Source: Acidobacteriaceae bacterium
GTDB lineage: Bacteria > Acidobacteriota > Terriglobia > Terriglobales > Acidobacteriaceae
NCBI GenBank assembly: GCA_030041305.1
Contig: JASHOC010000345.1
Coordinates: 1-64,000 of the forward strand
Direction of reading: 5' to 3'
DNA: 64,000 bases
Position numbers and translations under genes: made by a program. The stretch's first letter is position 1, and each line of letters opens with the position of its first letter. The notes beneath the pieces are model-generated. The model was not told the origin of the DNA. It saw only the letters and a program-made list of their open reading frames with translations, and made no database searches. Shown in pieces: positions 27,343 through 35,170 of this stretch.

Positions 27343-27461
27343 ACAGAGAACAGAGAGCAGAGAACAGAGAACAGGGAGCAGGGAACAGGGAACAGGGAGC
27401 AGGGAACAGGGAACAGGGAACAGGGAACAGGGAGCTGAAAGCTGAGAGCTGATTGCTGCTT
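27343..27461. repeat. Heptanucleotide tandem array, 17 units
   Basis: Seventeen 7-bp units run without interruption, moving from ACAGAGA through ACAGGGA and GCAGGGA to GCTGAAA, GCTGAGA and GCTGATT. The phase is kept although the unit changes. The array fills a third of the 341-bp gap between the GH105 gene and kduI. The remainder (27462-27622) is AT-richer and probably holds the kduI promoter. GGGAGGAG precedes that gene. Confidence 0.88.
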
Positions 27462-27622
27462 TAGTACCTATCCATTTGAATCCTGCACATTTTGCGCAGA
27501 ATATTTCTGGCGATGTACGTTTCGGTCAGTATTCATGCGGGATTTCGGCATTTTTTCAAAGGCTCCAACTTTCGGGAAAATGCCAGGTTTTGGTTCCGGC
27601 TACGCCGGGTTAGGGAGGAGCG

Positions 27623-28453
27623 ATGAAGACGGTATTGATGGCCGATCCAGCGCGCTATCCGCGCATGACCACCAGCGAACTGCGGGGAACGTTTCTGCTG
27701 GATGCTCTCTATGAGCCGGGCGCCCTTCATCTCAACTATGTCGATCTCGATCGCGCCATTGCCGGTTTTGCCGCTCCACTCGGATCCGCGCTCGCCTTGC
27801 CCACCGATCCCGCGCTGCGCGCGTCGTATTTTACGGAGCGGCGCGAGTTGGGAGCTTTGAATATCGGGGGCAGCGGCGCGATTCGCGTCGGGGGCAAGAC
27901 CTATGAGTTAGAGAATCTCGACGCGCTCTATATCGGCCGCGGCAATGCCGAAGTCAGCTTTGTTTCCCACGACGCGGCCAAGCCGGCAGTCTTCTATCTC
28001 CTGAGTTATCCGGCGCACTCCAGTTATCCGGTCACATTGGTGCGTAAGGCGGAGGCGAATCCCACCGAGCTGGGCAGCGTGGAAACCTGCAACAAGCGCA
28101 CCATCTGCAAATACATCCATCTGCAAGGCGCGCGCAGTTGCCAATTGGTTATGGGCGTCACCCATCTGGCGCCGGGCAGCAACTGGAACACCATGCCGCC
28201 GCACACGCACATGCGCCGCTCCGAGATTTATATGTACTTCAATCTTGGTTCCGACGCGCGCGTGGTGCATCTCATGGGCCCGCCTGAAGAGACGCGCCAT
28301 CTGGTGCTGGCGGACAAAAACGTGGTTATCTCGCCGGGATGGTCGATCCACGCCGGCGTGGGCACGCGCGCCTACAGCTTTTGTTGGGGGATGGGCGGCG
28401 AAAACCAGGACTACGCCGACATGGATCCGGCGCCGGTGGAAAGCCTGCGATAA
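27623..28453 (+). CDS. kduI: 4-deoxy-L-threo-5-hexosulose-uronate ketol-isomerase
   Basis: A 276-residue cytoplasmic cupin isomerase (EC 5.3.1.17). It converts 5-keto-4-deoxyuronate to 3-deoxy-D-glycero-2,5-hexodiulosonate in pectin and uronate catabolism. The family sequence is clear throughout: LNIGGSGAIRVGGKTYEL, CNKRTICKYIHL, and the zinc-binding MPPHTHMRRSEIYMYF with WSIHAGVGT supplying three His and one Glu. Length is normal. It is likely expressed with the upstream GH105 gene, whose product generates the uronate. kduD is not in the window. Confidence 0.95.
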   Translation: MKTVLMADPARYPRMTTSELRGTFLLDALYEPGALHLNYVDLDRAIAGFAAPLGSALALPTDPALRASYFTERRELGALNIGGSGAIRVGGKTYELENLDALYIGRGNAEVSFVSHDAAKPAVFYLLSYPAHSSYPVTLVRKAEANPTELGSVETCNKRTICKYIHLQGARSCQLVMGVTHLAPGSNWNTMPPHTHMRRSEIYMYFNLGSDARVVHLMGPPEETRHLVLADKNVVISPGWSIHAGVGTRAYSFCWGMGGENQDYADMDPAPVESLR

Positions 28454-28636
28454 GACAGGGACCAGAGGACTAAGGGGCTAAGGGAGCAAGGGAACGGGAG
28501 ACCAAAGGAACGAGAAGGCGCCTGGAGCCTGCCCTGGGTGAAGTCGATAGCTCGCGACTTCGAAATTCGGCAAAGCACAAGGATACGCCGCCAAGTCAGG
28601 CCACGTATTTGGCATTGATGAAAGGGGGAGGACACG

Positions 28637-29107
28637 ATGCGATTTGCGCTTTCGATATTTGCCGCGTTGCTGTTCGGCGCGCCCGCGGTGGATCTCGCCC
28701 CGGATCGCGCCTTCGTCGTTCCCGCGCAGGAAATTCAGGCGCGTCTCGAAGCCATGGTTCCGCAGGCCGCGAAAGCCGTCGACGCCGGCGCCGTACTGGG
28801 GAATTACGGCCATCTCTCGCTGCGCCTCTATGTGCGCACCCACACCGGCGGCGCAGAGATGCATGCCCACTTCGACGACCTGATGATCGTCGAGAAGGGC
28901 TCAGCCACGCTGGTCACCGGCGGCATGCTTGCAGACCGCAAGGACGGGGCGAACGGCGAAAGCCACGGATCGAGCGTCGAAAACGGCGTGGCGAGAAAGA
29001 TCTCTGTGGGCGATGTGATTGTCGTTCCCGCCGGCGTTCCTCACCAGCTCATTCTCTCGCCCGGCGTAACCTTCGAGGATTTATCAGCCAAGATTCGCGA
29101 GCCGTGA
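28637..29107 (+). CDS. Secreted cupin-domain protein
   Basis: A 156-residue protein with a signal peptide (MRFALSIFAALLFGAPAVDLA). A single cupin barrel is formed by GGAEMHAHFDDLMIVEKGSATL (motif 1, with a His-x-His and an acidic residue) and GDVIVVPAGVPHQLIL (motif 2). The metal ligands look intact, but the reaction is unknown. GGGGGAGG precedes the ATG. It follows kduI on the same strand by 183 bp. That spacer (28455-28510) has a loose heptad-like purine repeat. A family A element lies 66 bp after its stop. Confidence 0.8.
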   Translation: MRFALSIFAALLFGAPAVDLAPDRAFVVPAQEIQARLEAMVPQAAKAVDAGAVLGNYGHLSLRLYVRTHTGGAEMHAHFDDLMIVEKGSATLVTGGMLADRKDGANGESHGSSVENGVARKISVGDVIVVPAGVPHQLILSPGVTFEDLSAKIREP

Positions 29108-29172
29108 AACCAACGCGCAAACGGCAGCGCCAGTGCTCCACGTCGGTGGGCTGGAAAGCATATTTCCCAAAT

Positions 29173-29289
29173 TACGGCGGTTCTCCAATTCCCGTGAAGT
29201 TTTGAGGGGCGTGCCGGGTGGCGTTTTCTTGGGAAAAACGCCACTCAACGTTCGAGGTTCTGCTCTACACCAATTGGAGAACCGCTATA
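29173..29289 (+). mobile_element. Family A 113-bp TA-flanked element, copy 3
   Basis: Complete copy with TA on both sides (29173-29174, 29288-29289) and a perfect internal hairpin GTGGCGTTTT/AAAACGCCAC. It lies 66 bp after the stop of the secreted cupin gene, in sense orientation, and before the convergent gnd. A heptad array follows within 13 bp. Confidence 0.92.
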
Positions 29290-29301
29290 GGCGGTCTGGT
29301 C

Positions 29302-29343
29302 ACTGAGCACTGACCACTGAAAACTGACGACTGATCACTCGTT
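29302..29343. repeat. Degenerate heptad array, six units
   Basis: ACTGAGC, ACTGACC, ACTGAAA, ACTGACG, ACTGATC and ACTCGTT follow one another in strict 7-bp phase. The array ends just before the gnd stop codon region. The first four bases are conserved in all but the last unit. Confidence 0.75.
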
Positions 29344-29345
29344 TC

Positions 29346-30806
29346 TCAGACGTTATACGACCCTGACGAAACGCGCCCACCATGTCCTGTCCAGTTGGTG
29401 TGGAAGAATTTCCCCCGCGGCTGGTCGACGCGCTCGTAGGTGTGCGCTCCAAAGTAGTCGCGCTGCGCCTGCAGCAAATTGGCGGGCAGCCGCGCCGCGC
29501 GGTAGCCGTCGAAAAACGCGAGCGCGGTCGAGAAAGCGGGCGTCGGCACGCCCATCTGCGCCGCGTGCGCCACCGCTTTGCGCCATGAATCCTGATACTG
29601 ATTCACCGCGTTCGAGAAAAAGCTGTCGAGCAGCAGGTTGGTGATGTTGTGGTTCTTGTCGAAGGCGTCTTTAATTTTGCCCAAAAAGCGGCTGCGAATG
29701 ATGCACCCTCCGCGCCACATCAGCGCGATGCCGCCCATATTCAGATTCCAGTGGTTTTCCTCGCCGGCCGCGCGCAACAGCATGTATCCCTGCGCATACG
29801 ACACGATTTTCGAGCAGTAAAGCGCCCGGCGCACATCTTCGATAAACGCCGTGCGGTCGCCGATTGCAGCTTTGGCCGCAGGCCCGGAGAGAATTTTCGC
29901 CGCCGCCACGCGCTCTTCTTTCAGCGCCGAGAGGCAGCGCGCAAAAACCGATTCGCCGATCAGGGTTACCGGTTGGCCCGTGTCAAGCGCGCTGATGACG
30001 GTCCACTTGCCCGTGCCCTTCTGGCCCGCCGCGTCCAGGATTTTGTCCACCAGCGGCGCGCCGTCCTCATCCTTCTTGGCGAAAATGTCGCTCGAAATTT
30101 CAATCAGGTAGCTATCGAGCTCGCCCTTGTTCCATTCGGCAAAAACCTGGTGCAGTTCGTCGGCCGTTAATCCCAGCCCGCGCTGCAGCAGATCGTACGC
30201 CTCGCAAATCAACTGCATGTCGCCGTATTCGATGCCGTTGTGGACCATCTTCACATAGTGGCCGGCGCCCTCTTCGCCCACCCAGTCGCAGCACGGTGTG
30301 CCGTCCTCCACCTTCGCGGCAATCGCCTGAAAAATCGGCTTCACGTGCGGCCACGCTGCGGGATTGCCGCCGGGCATGATGGAGGGGCCGTGGCGCGCGC
30401 CCTCCTCGCCGCCCGAAACGCCAGTACCGATAAAGAGAATGCCCTTTTCCGCCAGAGCCCTCGTCCGGCGGGTCGAATCGGTAAAGAGCGAATTGCCGCC
30501 GTCAATGAGGATGTCGCCGGCTTCGAGGCGCCCCGCCACCTGGTCGATCATCTGATCTACGGTGTCGCCCGCTTTCACCATCAGCATCACGCGACGCGGG
30601 CGCTTGAGGAGCCCTGTCAATTCCTCAACCGAGTGCGCGCCCACCACCGCCGTCCCTTTGGCTTCATGGGCCAGAAAATCGTCGACTTTCGAAACCGTGC
30701 GGTTAAAAACGGCGACCTTGAATCCATGGTCGTTCATGTTGAGGACAAGATTCTGTCCCATGACGGCAAGGCCGATGAGGCCGATATCGCATATTGGCTC
30801 GGGCAT
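29346..30806 (-). CDS. gnd: 6-phosphogluconate dehydrogenase, decarboxylating
   Basis: A 486-residue cytoplasmic enzyme of the oxidative pentose phosphate pathway (6-phosphogluconate to ribulose 5-phosphate, CO2 and NADPH). The N-terminal Rossmann motif is GLIGLAVMGQNLVLNM. The adjacent VFNRTVSKVDDF, with Arg/Thr after Asn, is typical of NADP+ preference. The substrate-binding GVSGGEEGARHGPSIMPGG and the catalytic GHYVKMVHNGIEYGDMQL are intact, as is the long C-terminal helical domain of the ~470-residue class. A family C leader-like element begins 25 bp upstream of its ATG. Confidence 0.95.
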   Translation of the reverse strand: MPEPICDIGLIGLAVMGQNLVLNMNDHGFKVAVFNRTVSKVDDFLAHEAKGTAVVGAHSVEELTGLLKRPRRVMLMVKAGDTVDQMIDQVAGRLEAGDILIDGGNSLFTDSTRRTRALAEKGILFIGTGVSGGEEGARHGPSIMPGGNPAAWPHVKPIFQAIAAKVEDGTPCCDWVGEEGAGHYVKMVHNGIEYGDMQLICEAYDLLQRGLGLTADELHQVFAEWNKGELDSYLIEISSDIFAKKDEDGAPLVDKILDAAGQKGTGKWTVISALDTGQPVTLIGESVFARCLSALKEERVAAAKILSGPAAKAAIGDRTAFIEDVRRALYCSKIVSYAQGYMLLRAAGEENHWNLNMGGIALMWRGGCIIRSRFLGKIKDAFDKNHNITNLLLDSFFSNAVNQYQDSWRKAVAHAAQMGVPTPAFSTALAFFDGYRAARLPANLLQAQRDYFGAHTYERVDQPRGKFFHTNWTGHGGRVSSGSYNV

Positions 30807-30831
30807 ATCTTCTCCGAAAAACCAATTCTAA

Positions 30832-30941
30832 AGCACTTCTGCTGCTGCTCTACGCCGAAGCCGGGAACTCAAGCGGCGATTCCCCATAGAATCGCCACCT
30901 TCAATTGAAATTACAACGGCTACATGTGAAGAAGAAGTGCT
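30832..30941 (-). promoter_or_regulatory. Family C structured leader-like element, copy 2
   Basis: Read on the minus strand, in the direction of gnd, this copy aligns with copy 1 (6503-6613). The ends AGCACTTCT/AGAAGTGCT pair perfectly, although two of these positions differ from copy 1 (compensating changes). An internal stem GGCGATTC/GAATCGCC is perfect. Conserved blocks are TTCACATGTAGCC, AATTTC and CTTGAGTTCCC followed by GGCTTCGG. It lies in the gnd-hutH divergent gap, 25 bp from the gnd ATG and 124 bp from the hutH ATG. Confidence 0.55.
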
Positions 30942-31065
30942 CTTGCATCGGCGCAAGAGCGCTTTGCCGGCTCTTGCTGAGACGGAGACTCTGAGACTCC
31001 GCGCGCCTTTTCGCCGGCAAACGAAGCCACCTCCGCCAGGCCCTTCAACCGCCCCTTGCCGTAGC

Positions 31066-32604
31066 ATGGACGGCATGGAAATTTTGACGCTGGAGGGCCA
31101 GCCGCTTTCACTTGCCGAATTGGAAGACGTTTCGCTCCATAGCCGCCCAGTCGCCATCTCGAGCGCCGCGCGGGCGCGCATCGCCGCGGGCCGCGATTGC
31201 ATCGAGCGCATTCTCGCCGCCGGACAAACCGTCTATGGCGTCAACACCGGCTTCGGCAGACTCGCGGATGTGAAAGTGCCTCCTGACAAGCTCGCCGCCT
31301 TGCAATTGAACCTGATTCGCAGCCATGCGGGCGGCGTAGGCCAACCGCTCTCTCAAGCCGAGTCGCGCGCCATGCTCCTGTTGCGGGCTAACGTGCTGGT
31401 GAAGGGCTTCAGCGGCGTGCGTCCGGAGCCGGTCGAGTTGCTCGTCGCCATGCTCAACGCCGGCGTGCATCCGGTGATTCCTGAAAAAGGGTCCGTGGGC
31501 GCAAGCGGCGATCTTGCGCCCTTGGCCCATCTCGCGCTGGTCGTCATCGGCGAGGGCGAGGCTTTCTACCAGACCGAGCGGTTGGCGGGCCGGGAAGCGC
31601 TGAAGCGCGCCGGGCTGCAGCCGTTGGTCCTGGCAGCCAAGGAGGGTGTCGCCTTACTCAATGGCGCCCAGGCCATGAACGCCGTGGGCGGCCTGGCCGT
31701 GGCGCGGGGGCGGCGGCTGGCGCAACTCGCCGACGTGGCCGGAGCCATGTCGCTCGAAGCGCTGATGGGCACGCCCGCCGCCTTCGATCCGCGCATTCAT
31801 GCCGCGCGCCCCCACGCCGGGCAGGTGGCGGCGGCCGCCCATCTGCTCAGCCTGCTCGCCGGCTCGGAGATTCGCGAGTCCCACCGCGAGCACGATGCGC
31901 GCGTGCAGGACGCCTACTGTCTCCGTTGCATGCCCCAGGTGCATGGCGCCGTCCGCGATGTGCTCGACCACGCCGCCGGCATTTTAGAGTTGGAATCCGG
32001 CTCGGCGACCGATAACCCCCTCGTCTTTGCAGATTCGTCGTCCAAAACCCAAAACAACGATGTTGTGTCCGGAGGCAATTTTCATGGCGCGCCGCTGGCC
32101 TACGCCCTCGACTACGCGGCCATCGCGCTCACTGACCTTGCCGGAATCGCGGAGCGCCGCGTCGATCGCCTTCTCAATCCCGACGTCAACGAGGGGCTGC
32201 CGCCGTTTCTTTCGCCCGACCCCGGGCTCTCTTCGGGCTACATGATGGCGCAAATCGTGGCCGCGGCGCTCATTAATGAGTGCCAGGTGCTGGCCGCGCC
32301 TGCTTCCACGGGAACCATTCCCACCAGCGGCGGCAAGGAGGACCACGTCTCGATGGGCATGACCGGCGCGCTCAAGCTGCGTCAGATCGTCGAAAACGTC
32401 GAGCGGATCGTGGCCATCGAGCTCATGTGCGCCGCGCAAGGGCTGGAGTTTCGCCGTCCCCTCCAGCCCAGCCTCGAACTCCGCCGCGCGCAGGCTGCCG
32501 TGCGCGCTGTGGTTCCGCGGCTCGAGGAAGACCGGAGCCTGGCGGCGGACATCGAATCCCTGGCCGCCGCGCTGCGCAGCGGAGCTTTTGACGGCTGGGC
32601 CTGA
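31066..32604 (+). CDS. hutH: Histidine ammonia-lyase
   Basis: A 512-residue cytoplasmic lyase that converts histidine to urocanate. The MIO-forming Ala-Ser-Gly lies in GSVGASGDLAPLAHL, preceded by YGVNTGFGRLADVKV and followed by LLNGAQAMNAVGGLAV. The Tyr-, Asn- and Gln-containing family segments (SSGYMMAQIVAAALINE, STGTIPTSGGKEDHVSMG) are intact. The open frame starts earlier, but the ATGs at 31066 and 31075 give the family length. No other hut genes are adjacent, so histidine catabolism must be completed elsewhere, or the enzyme acts on another aromatic amino acid; the sequence favours histidine. Confidence 0.92.
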   Translation: MDGMEILTLEGQPLSLAELEDVSLHSRPVAISSAARARIAAGRDCIERILAAGQTVYGVNTGFGRLADVKVPPDKLAALQLNLIRSHAGGVGQPLSQAESRAMLLLRANVLVKGFSGVRPEPVELLVAMLNAGVHPVIPEKGSVGASGDLAPLAHLALVVIGEGEAFYQTERLAGREALKRAGLQPLVLAAKEGVALLNGAQAMNAVGGLAVARGRRLAQLADVAGAMSLEALMGTPAAFDPRIHAARPHAGQVAAAAHLLSLLAGSEIRESHREHDARVQDAYCLRCMPQVHGAVRDVLDHAAGILELESGSATDNPLVFADSSSKTQNNDVVSGGNFHGAPLAYALDYAAIALTDLAGIAERRVDRLLNPDVNEGLPPFLSPDPGLSSGYMMAQIVAAALINECQVLAAPASTGTIPTSGGKEDHVSMGMTGALKLRQIVENVERIVAIELMCAAQGLEFRRPLQPSLELRRAQAAVRAVVPRLEEDRSLAADIESLAAALRSGAFDGWA

Positions 32605-33029
32605 CAGGCGGCGCGGTTTGCCCTCGATTTCCGGTTTTTGGGGTTCCTGACTGCTGTGTGTATGCAGCAGGGCGCCTCCGTGTCGCGGCGGCTTCCAGGG
32701 GCCGGAGGTAATGTTGGCGGAAAAGTAACCTCGAGCCTGTGGAAACCGGCTGCGGGGGTGATCGGCGTTGGACCAACTTTCCACCGCCCGGACACCAGGC
32801 GCCGAGTGGAAAAAACAGGTCTAACCGCCCTCAATTGAGTAAAATACGTTACAAGAGTTGGCCGGGAGCCGGGTTTGCTGCGCTGCAGCGCCCTATCCAT
32901 TTTTCTATTGATTTTTGAAGAAAAAATCCCTAAAATAACACTAAAGTTTCCTCCGGGCCCATCGTCTCCCCCGAAACACGCGGCAGAGGAAAGTAAAGAA
33001 ATCCACCATTTTTTAAGGACACTGAACAA
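32605..33029. other. 425-base intergenic region with a short palindrome
   Basis: No gene is recognised between hutH and the 75-residue protein. A perfect palindrome CTCAATTGAG (32830-32839) sits directly before TAAAAT. The 90 bases before the downstream gene are AT-richer than the surroundings, as expected of a promoter/leader. A small CTGC/GCAG stem occurs near 32652. Confidence 0.35.
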
Positions 33030-33257
33030 ATGGCAAAGCGTCGTGGAAATCCGAATTGGGGCAAGCCGGAGCCCATCGGGCCAGTTGTGCCCACAGTTAC
33101 CTCCTTCGAGCAGATCGTGAAGGAGTTCAAGCTGCCGCCGGATCAGTATATCCGGTCTACCCGCCTTCGCGAGTGGGCGCGGCGGAACAAGAATTCCAAG
33201 TACATCCCCGAGGCCCTGCTTGAGGCCTGGGGCTTTGAGATTGAATCGACGTTGTAG
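33030..33257 (+). CDS. Small conserved protein of unknown function (75 aa)
   Basis: A 75-residue basic soluble protein: MAKRRGNPNWGKPEPIGPVV, then SFEQIVKEFKLPPDQY, then LREWARRNKNSKYIPEALLEAWGF. There is no signal peptide or TM. The lysine/arginine-rich N-terminus and two predicted helices suggest nucleic-acid or ribosome contact (inference). A perfect terminator follows 28 bp after the stop and an AT-rich leader precedes it, so it is a well-bounded single gene. I do not recognise a named family. Confidence 0.78.
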   Translation: MAKRRGNPNWGKPEPIGPVVPTVTSFEQIVKEFKLPPDQYIRSTRLREWARRNKNSKYIPEALLEAWGFEIESTL

Positions 33258-33284
33258 AACTTCCTTCTTTTTGCCAGTGAACTG

Positions 33285-33312
33285 AAAAGCGCCGCCTTCG
33301 GGCGGCGCTTTT
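33285..33312 (+). terminator. Rho-independent terminator after the 75-aa gene
   Basis: AAAAGCGCCGCC-TTCG-GGCGGCGCTTTT is a perfect 12-bp stem with a UUCG tetraloop, ending in a T-run. The rest of the 307-base gap to the antiporter gene (33313-33564) shows nothing recognisable. Confidence 0.92.
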
Positions 33313-33564
33313 GCTGCCTATGGCCTGCTAGGCGCGTAACCTCCGAATTGGCCGGCCGGACACTCAGAACCACCGGACAGAACCGGATCGGAGCTGGAAT
33401 CACGATTTGTGCTGTTCCCGTCATTTGAGAACCAGCCCGGTGAGCGTCCCCCCCGCTCGCAACGCTCCGCAACATCGCTCTCCCTCTTCAAGTCTCAAAA
33501 TGGCGTCCGTCCGCGACAGACGAATCCACAAAGAACCGCATCCAACACGCCCAGAGCGTGAATC

Positions 33565-34857
33565 ATGTCAAACTCGGAACTGACTCAGCTTCTCCTCCTC
33601 CTTTTGCTATTGTTGGGTCTTGCCCAGTTATTGGGATGGCTGTTCGTAAAAATGCGGCAGCCGAAGGTCATCGGCGAAATACTGGCCGGGGTGGTTCTCG
33701 GCAACGCACTCATCGGAGGTTTGCCGGTTGCCGCCCGCTTTATTGACAGCGCCAAACACCAGGGCAACATCCTGGATTTCGTTTACTGGCTGGGTTTGCT
33801 ACTGCTCATGTTCCTTGCCGGCGCTGAAACGCAGCAGCTTTTCACTCGCGAAGAGCGGCGCGAAGTTGGCTGGCTCATCATGGTCGGCACAGGACTGCCG
33901 TTCGTCCTCGGATTGCTCTTCGCCCCCTGGCTTATTCGGCCATCGTTGGCAGGTCCAAACGGCAACCGTGTCTCACTCACGATTATCCTTGCCGTAGGTG
34001 TGGCCGTAACCTCAGTCCCCGTGGTCTCCAAAATCTTTGCCGATCTCAAAATCTTTCACACGCGATTTGCTCGGCTGGTTCTCGGAGTCGCCGTTCTCGA
34101 AGACGTCGTGCTTTGGCTTGCCTTGGCGATTGCCACGGCCGTGGCGGGGAAAGCGGTCCTCGATCCGAAGGCGATGTCCTATCATCTCCTGGCGACGGTA
34201 ATCTTTTTCGTCCTGGGCCTGACCCTCGTTCCGCGCTTGATCAAGCGCCTCAATAAAGCGCCCTTCAACGTCCTTGTCAGGTCTTCCCCCGCGGGTTATG
34301 CGATAGCCGTTCTCCTCGCCTACTGCGCCGTCGCAGGAGCACTTGATATCAGCCTCGTCTTCGCAGCTTTCCTGGCGGGATTCGCCGTCGTGCATAAAAA
34401 GCGCCGGATCTTTGCTGAAGCGCTCGACGCCATCGGCAAAGTCTCCTTCGCCTTCTTTATTCCTGTTTACTTCGCTGTGGTCGGCCTGAAGCTGGACTTG
34501 ATTCGAGGCGTGTCGCTTTGGATGATGATCGCCTTCATTGGCGGAACCTGCCTCGTCAAGGTATTTTCCGTTTCCCTCGCCGCTCGCTTTGCGGGATTTC
34601 GCGGATTGGATCTTCTTAATCTCGCCATCACCACGAACGCGCGCGGAGGCCCGGGCATTGTGCTGGCCAGTGTCGCCTTCGACGCCGGTATCATCAGTTC
34701 CAAGTTCTACACAACGCTCGTGGTGGCAGCCGTTCTTACTTCGCAGATCGCCGGGGCGTGGCTGGACTACGTGCTGCGCAAGGGCTGGCCGCTCCTGACG
34801 CCGATCGCATCGAGCGAAGCAGCGGAAGCGTCGCCGGAGAGCCCGTCCTTGGCTTGA
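33565..34857 (+). CDS. Cation:proton antiporter, CPA2 (KefB/NhaP-like) membrane domain
   Basis: A 430-residue inner-membrane protein with about 12 hydrophobic helices. Signatures of the Na+/H+ exchanger domain (PF00999) are present: MRQPKVIGEILAGVVLGN near the start, FLAGAETQQLF, and AVAVTSVPVVSKIFADL followed by VLEDVVLWLALA. The C-terminal TNARGGPGIVLASVAFDAGII is characteristic of CPA2. No regulatory TrkA-N (RCK) domain is attached, so it is a membrane-only version that probably exports Na+ or K+ for H+. The ATG at 33565 has a weak ribosome binding site. A family A element lies 111 bp downstream. Confidence 0.9.
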   Translation: MSNSELTQLLLLLLLLLGLAQLLGWLFVKMRQPKVIGEILAGVVLGNALIGGLPVAARFIDSAKHQGNILDFVYWLGLLLLMFLAGAETQQLFTREERREVGWLIMVGTGLPFVLGLLFAPWLIRPSLAGPNGNRVSLTIILAVGVAVTSVPVVSKIFADLKIFHTRFARLVLGVAVLEDVVLWLALAIATAVAGKAVLDPKAMSYHLLATVIFFVLGLTLVPRLIKRLNKAPFNVLVRSSPAGYAIAVLLAYCAVAGALDISLVFAAFLAGFAVVHKKRRIFAEALDAIGKVSFAFFIPVYFAVVGLKLDLIRGVSLWMMIAFIGGTCLVKVFSVSLAARFAGFRGLDLLNLAITTNARGGPGIVLASVAFDAGIISSKFYTTLVVAAVLTSQIAGAWLDYVLRKGWPLLTPIASSEAAEASPESPSLA

Positions 34858-34967
34858 GAGCAGCGCGACGCGATCTGGCCAATACCATCCCGATCAGCGT
34901 CTAGTCGCTGAGGCGCTCGTCGGCGATAGCGGACAAGACATCCTCATAACGCTGGGCTCCGTGTGTC

Positions 34968-35084
34968 TACGGCGGTTCTCCAATTCCCGTGGAGTTTTGA
35001 GGGGCGTGCCAGGTGGCGTTTTCTTGGGAAAAACGCCACGCAACGTTCGAGGTTCTGCTCTACACCAATTGGAGAACCGCTATA
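34968..35084 (+). mobile_element. Family A 113-bp TA-flanked element, copy 4
   Basis: Complete copy with flanking TA at 34968-34969 and 35083-35084 and an intact internal hairpin; one change (CACGCAACG) lies just after it. It lies 111 bp after the antiporter stop and 86 bp before ribBA, in sense with both. It fills most of the 313-base gap. Confidence 0.92.
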
Positions 35085-35170
35085 ACCGCCGAACCTTGAG
35101 CCGCCTCTCCGTCGTCACCCTCCGCATTTCTCGCATTTGCTCGCCGGATAAGCGAAAATAAAGGGACACT

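Noticed and set aside
34858-35170. FMN riboswitch before ribBA
   Set aside because: The gap is mostly the family A element and none of the conserved RFN-element blocks is seen.
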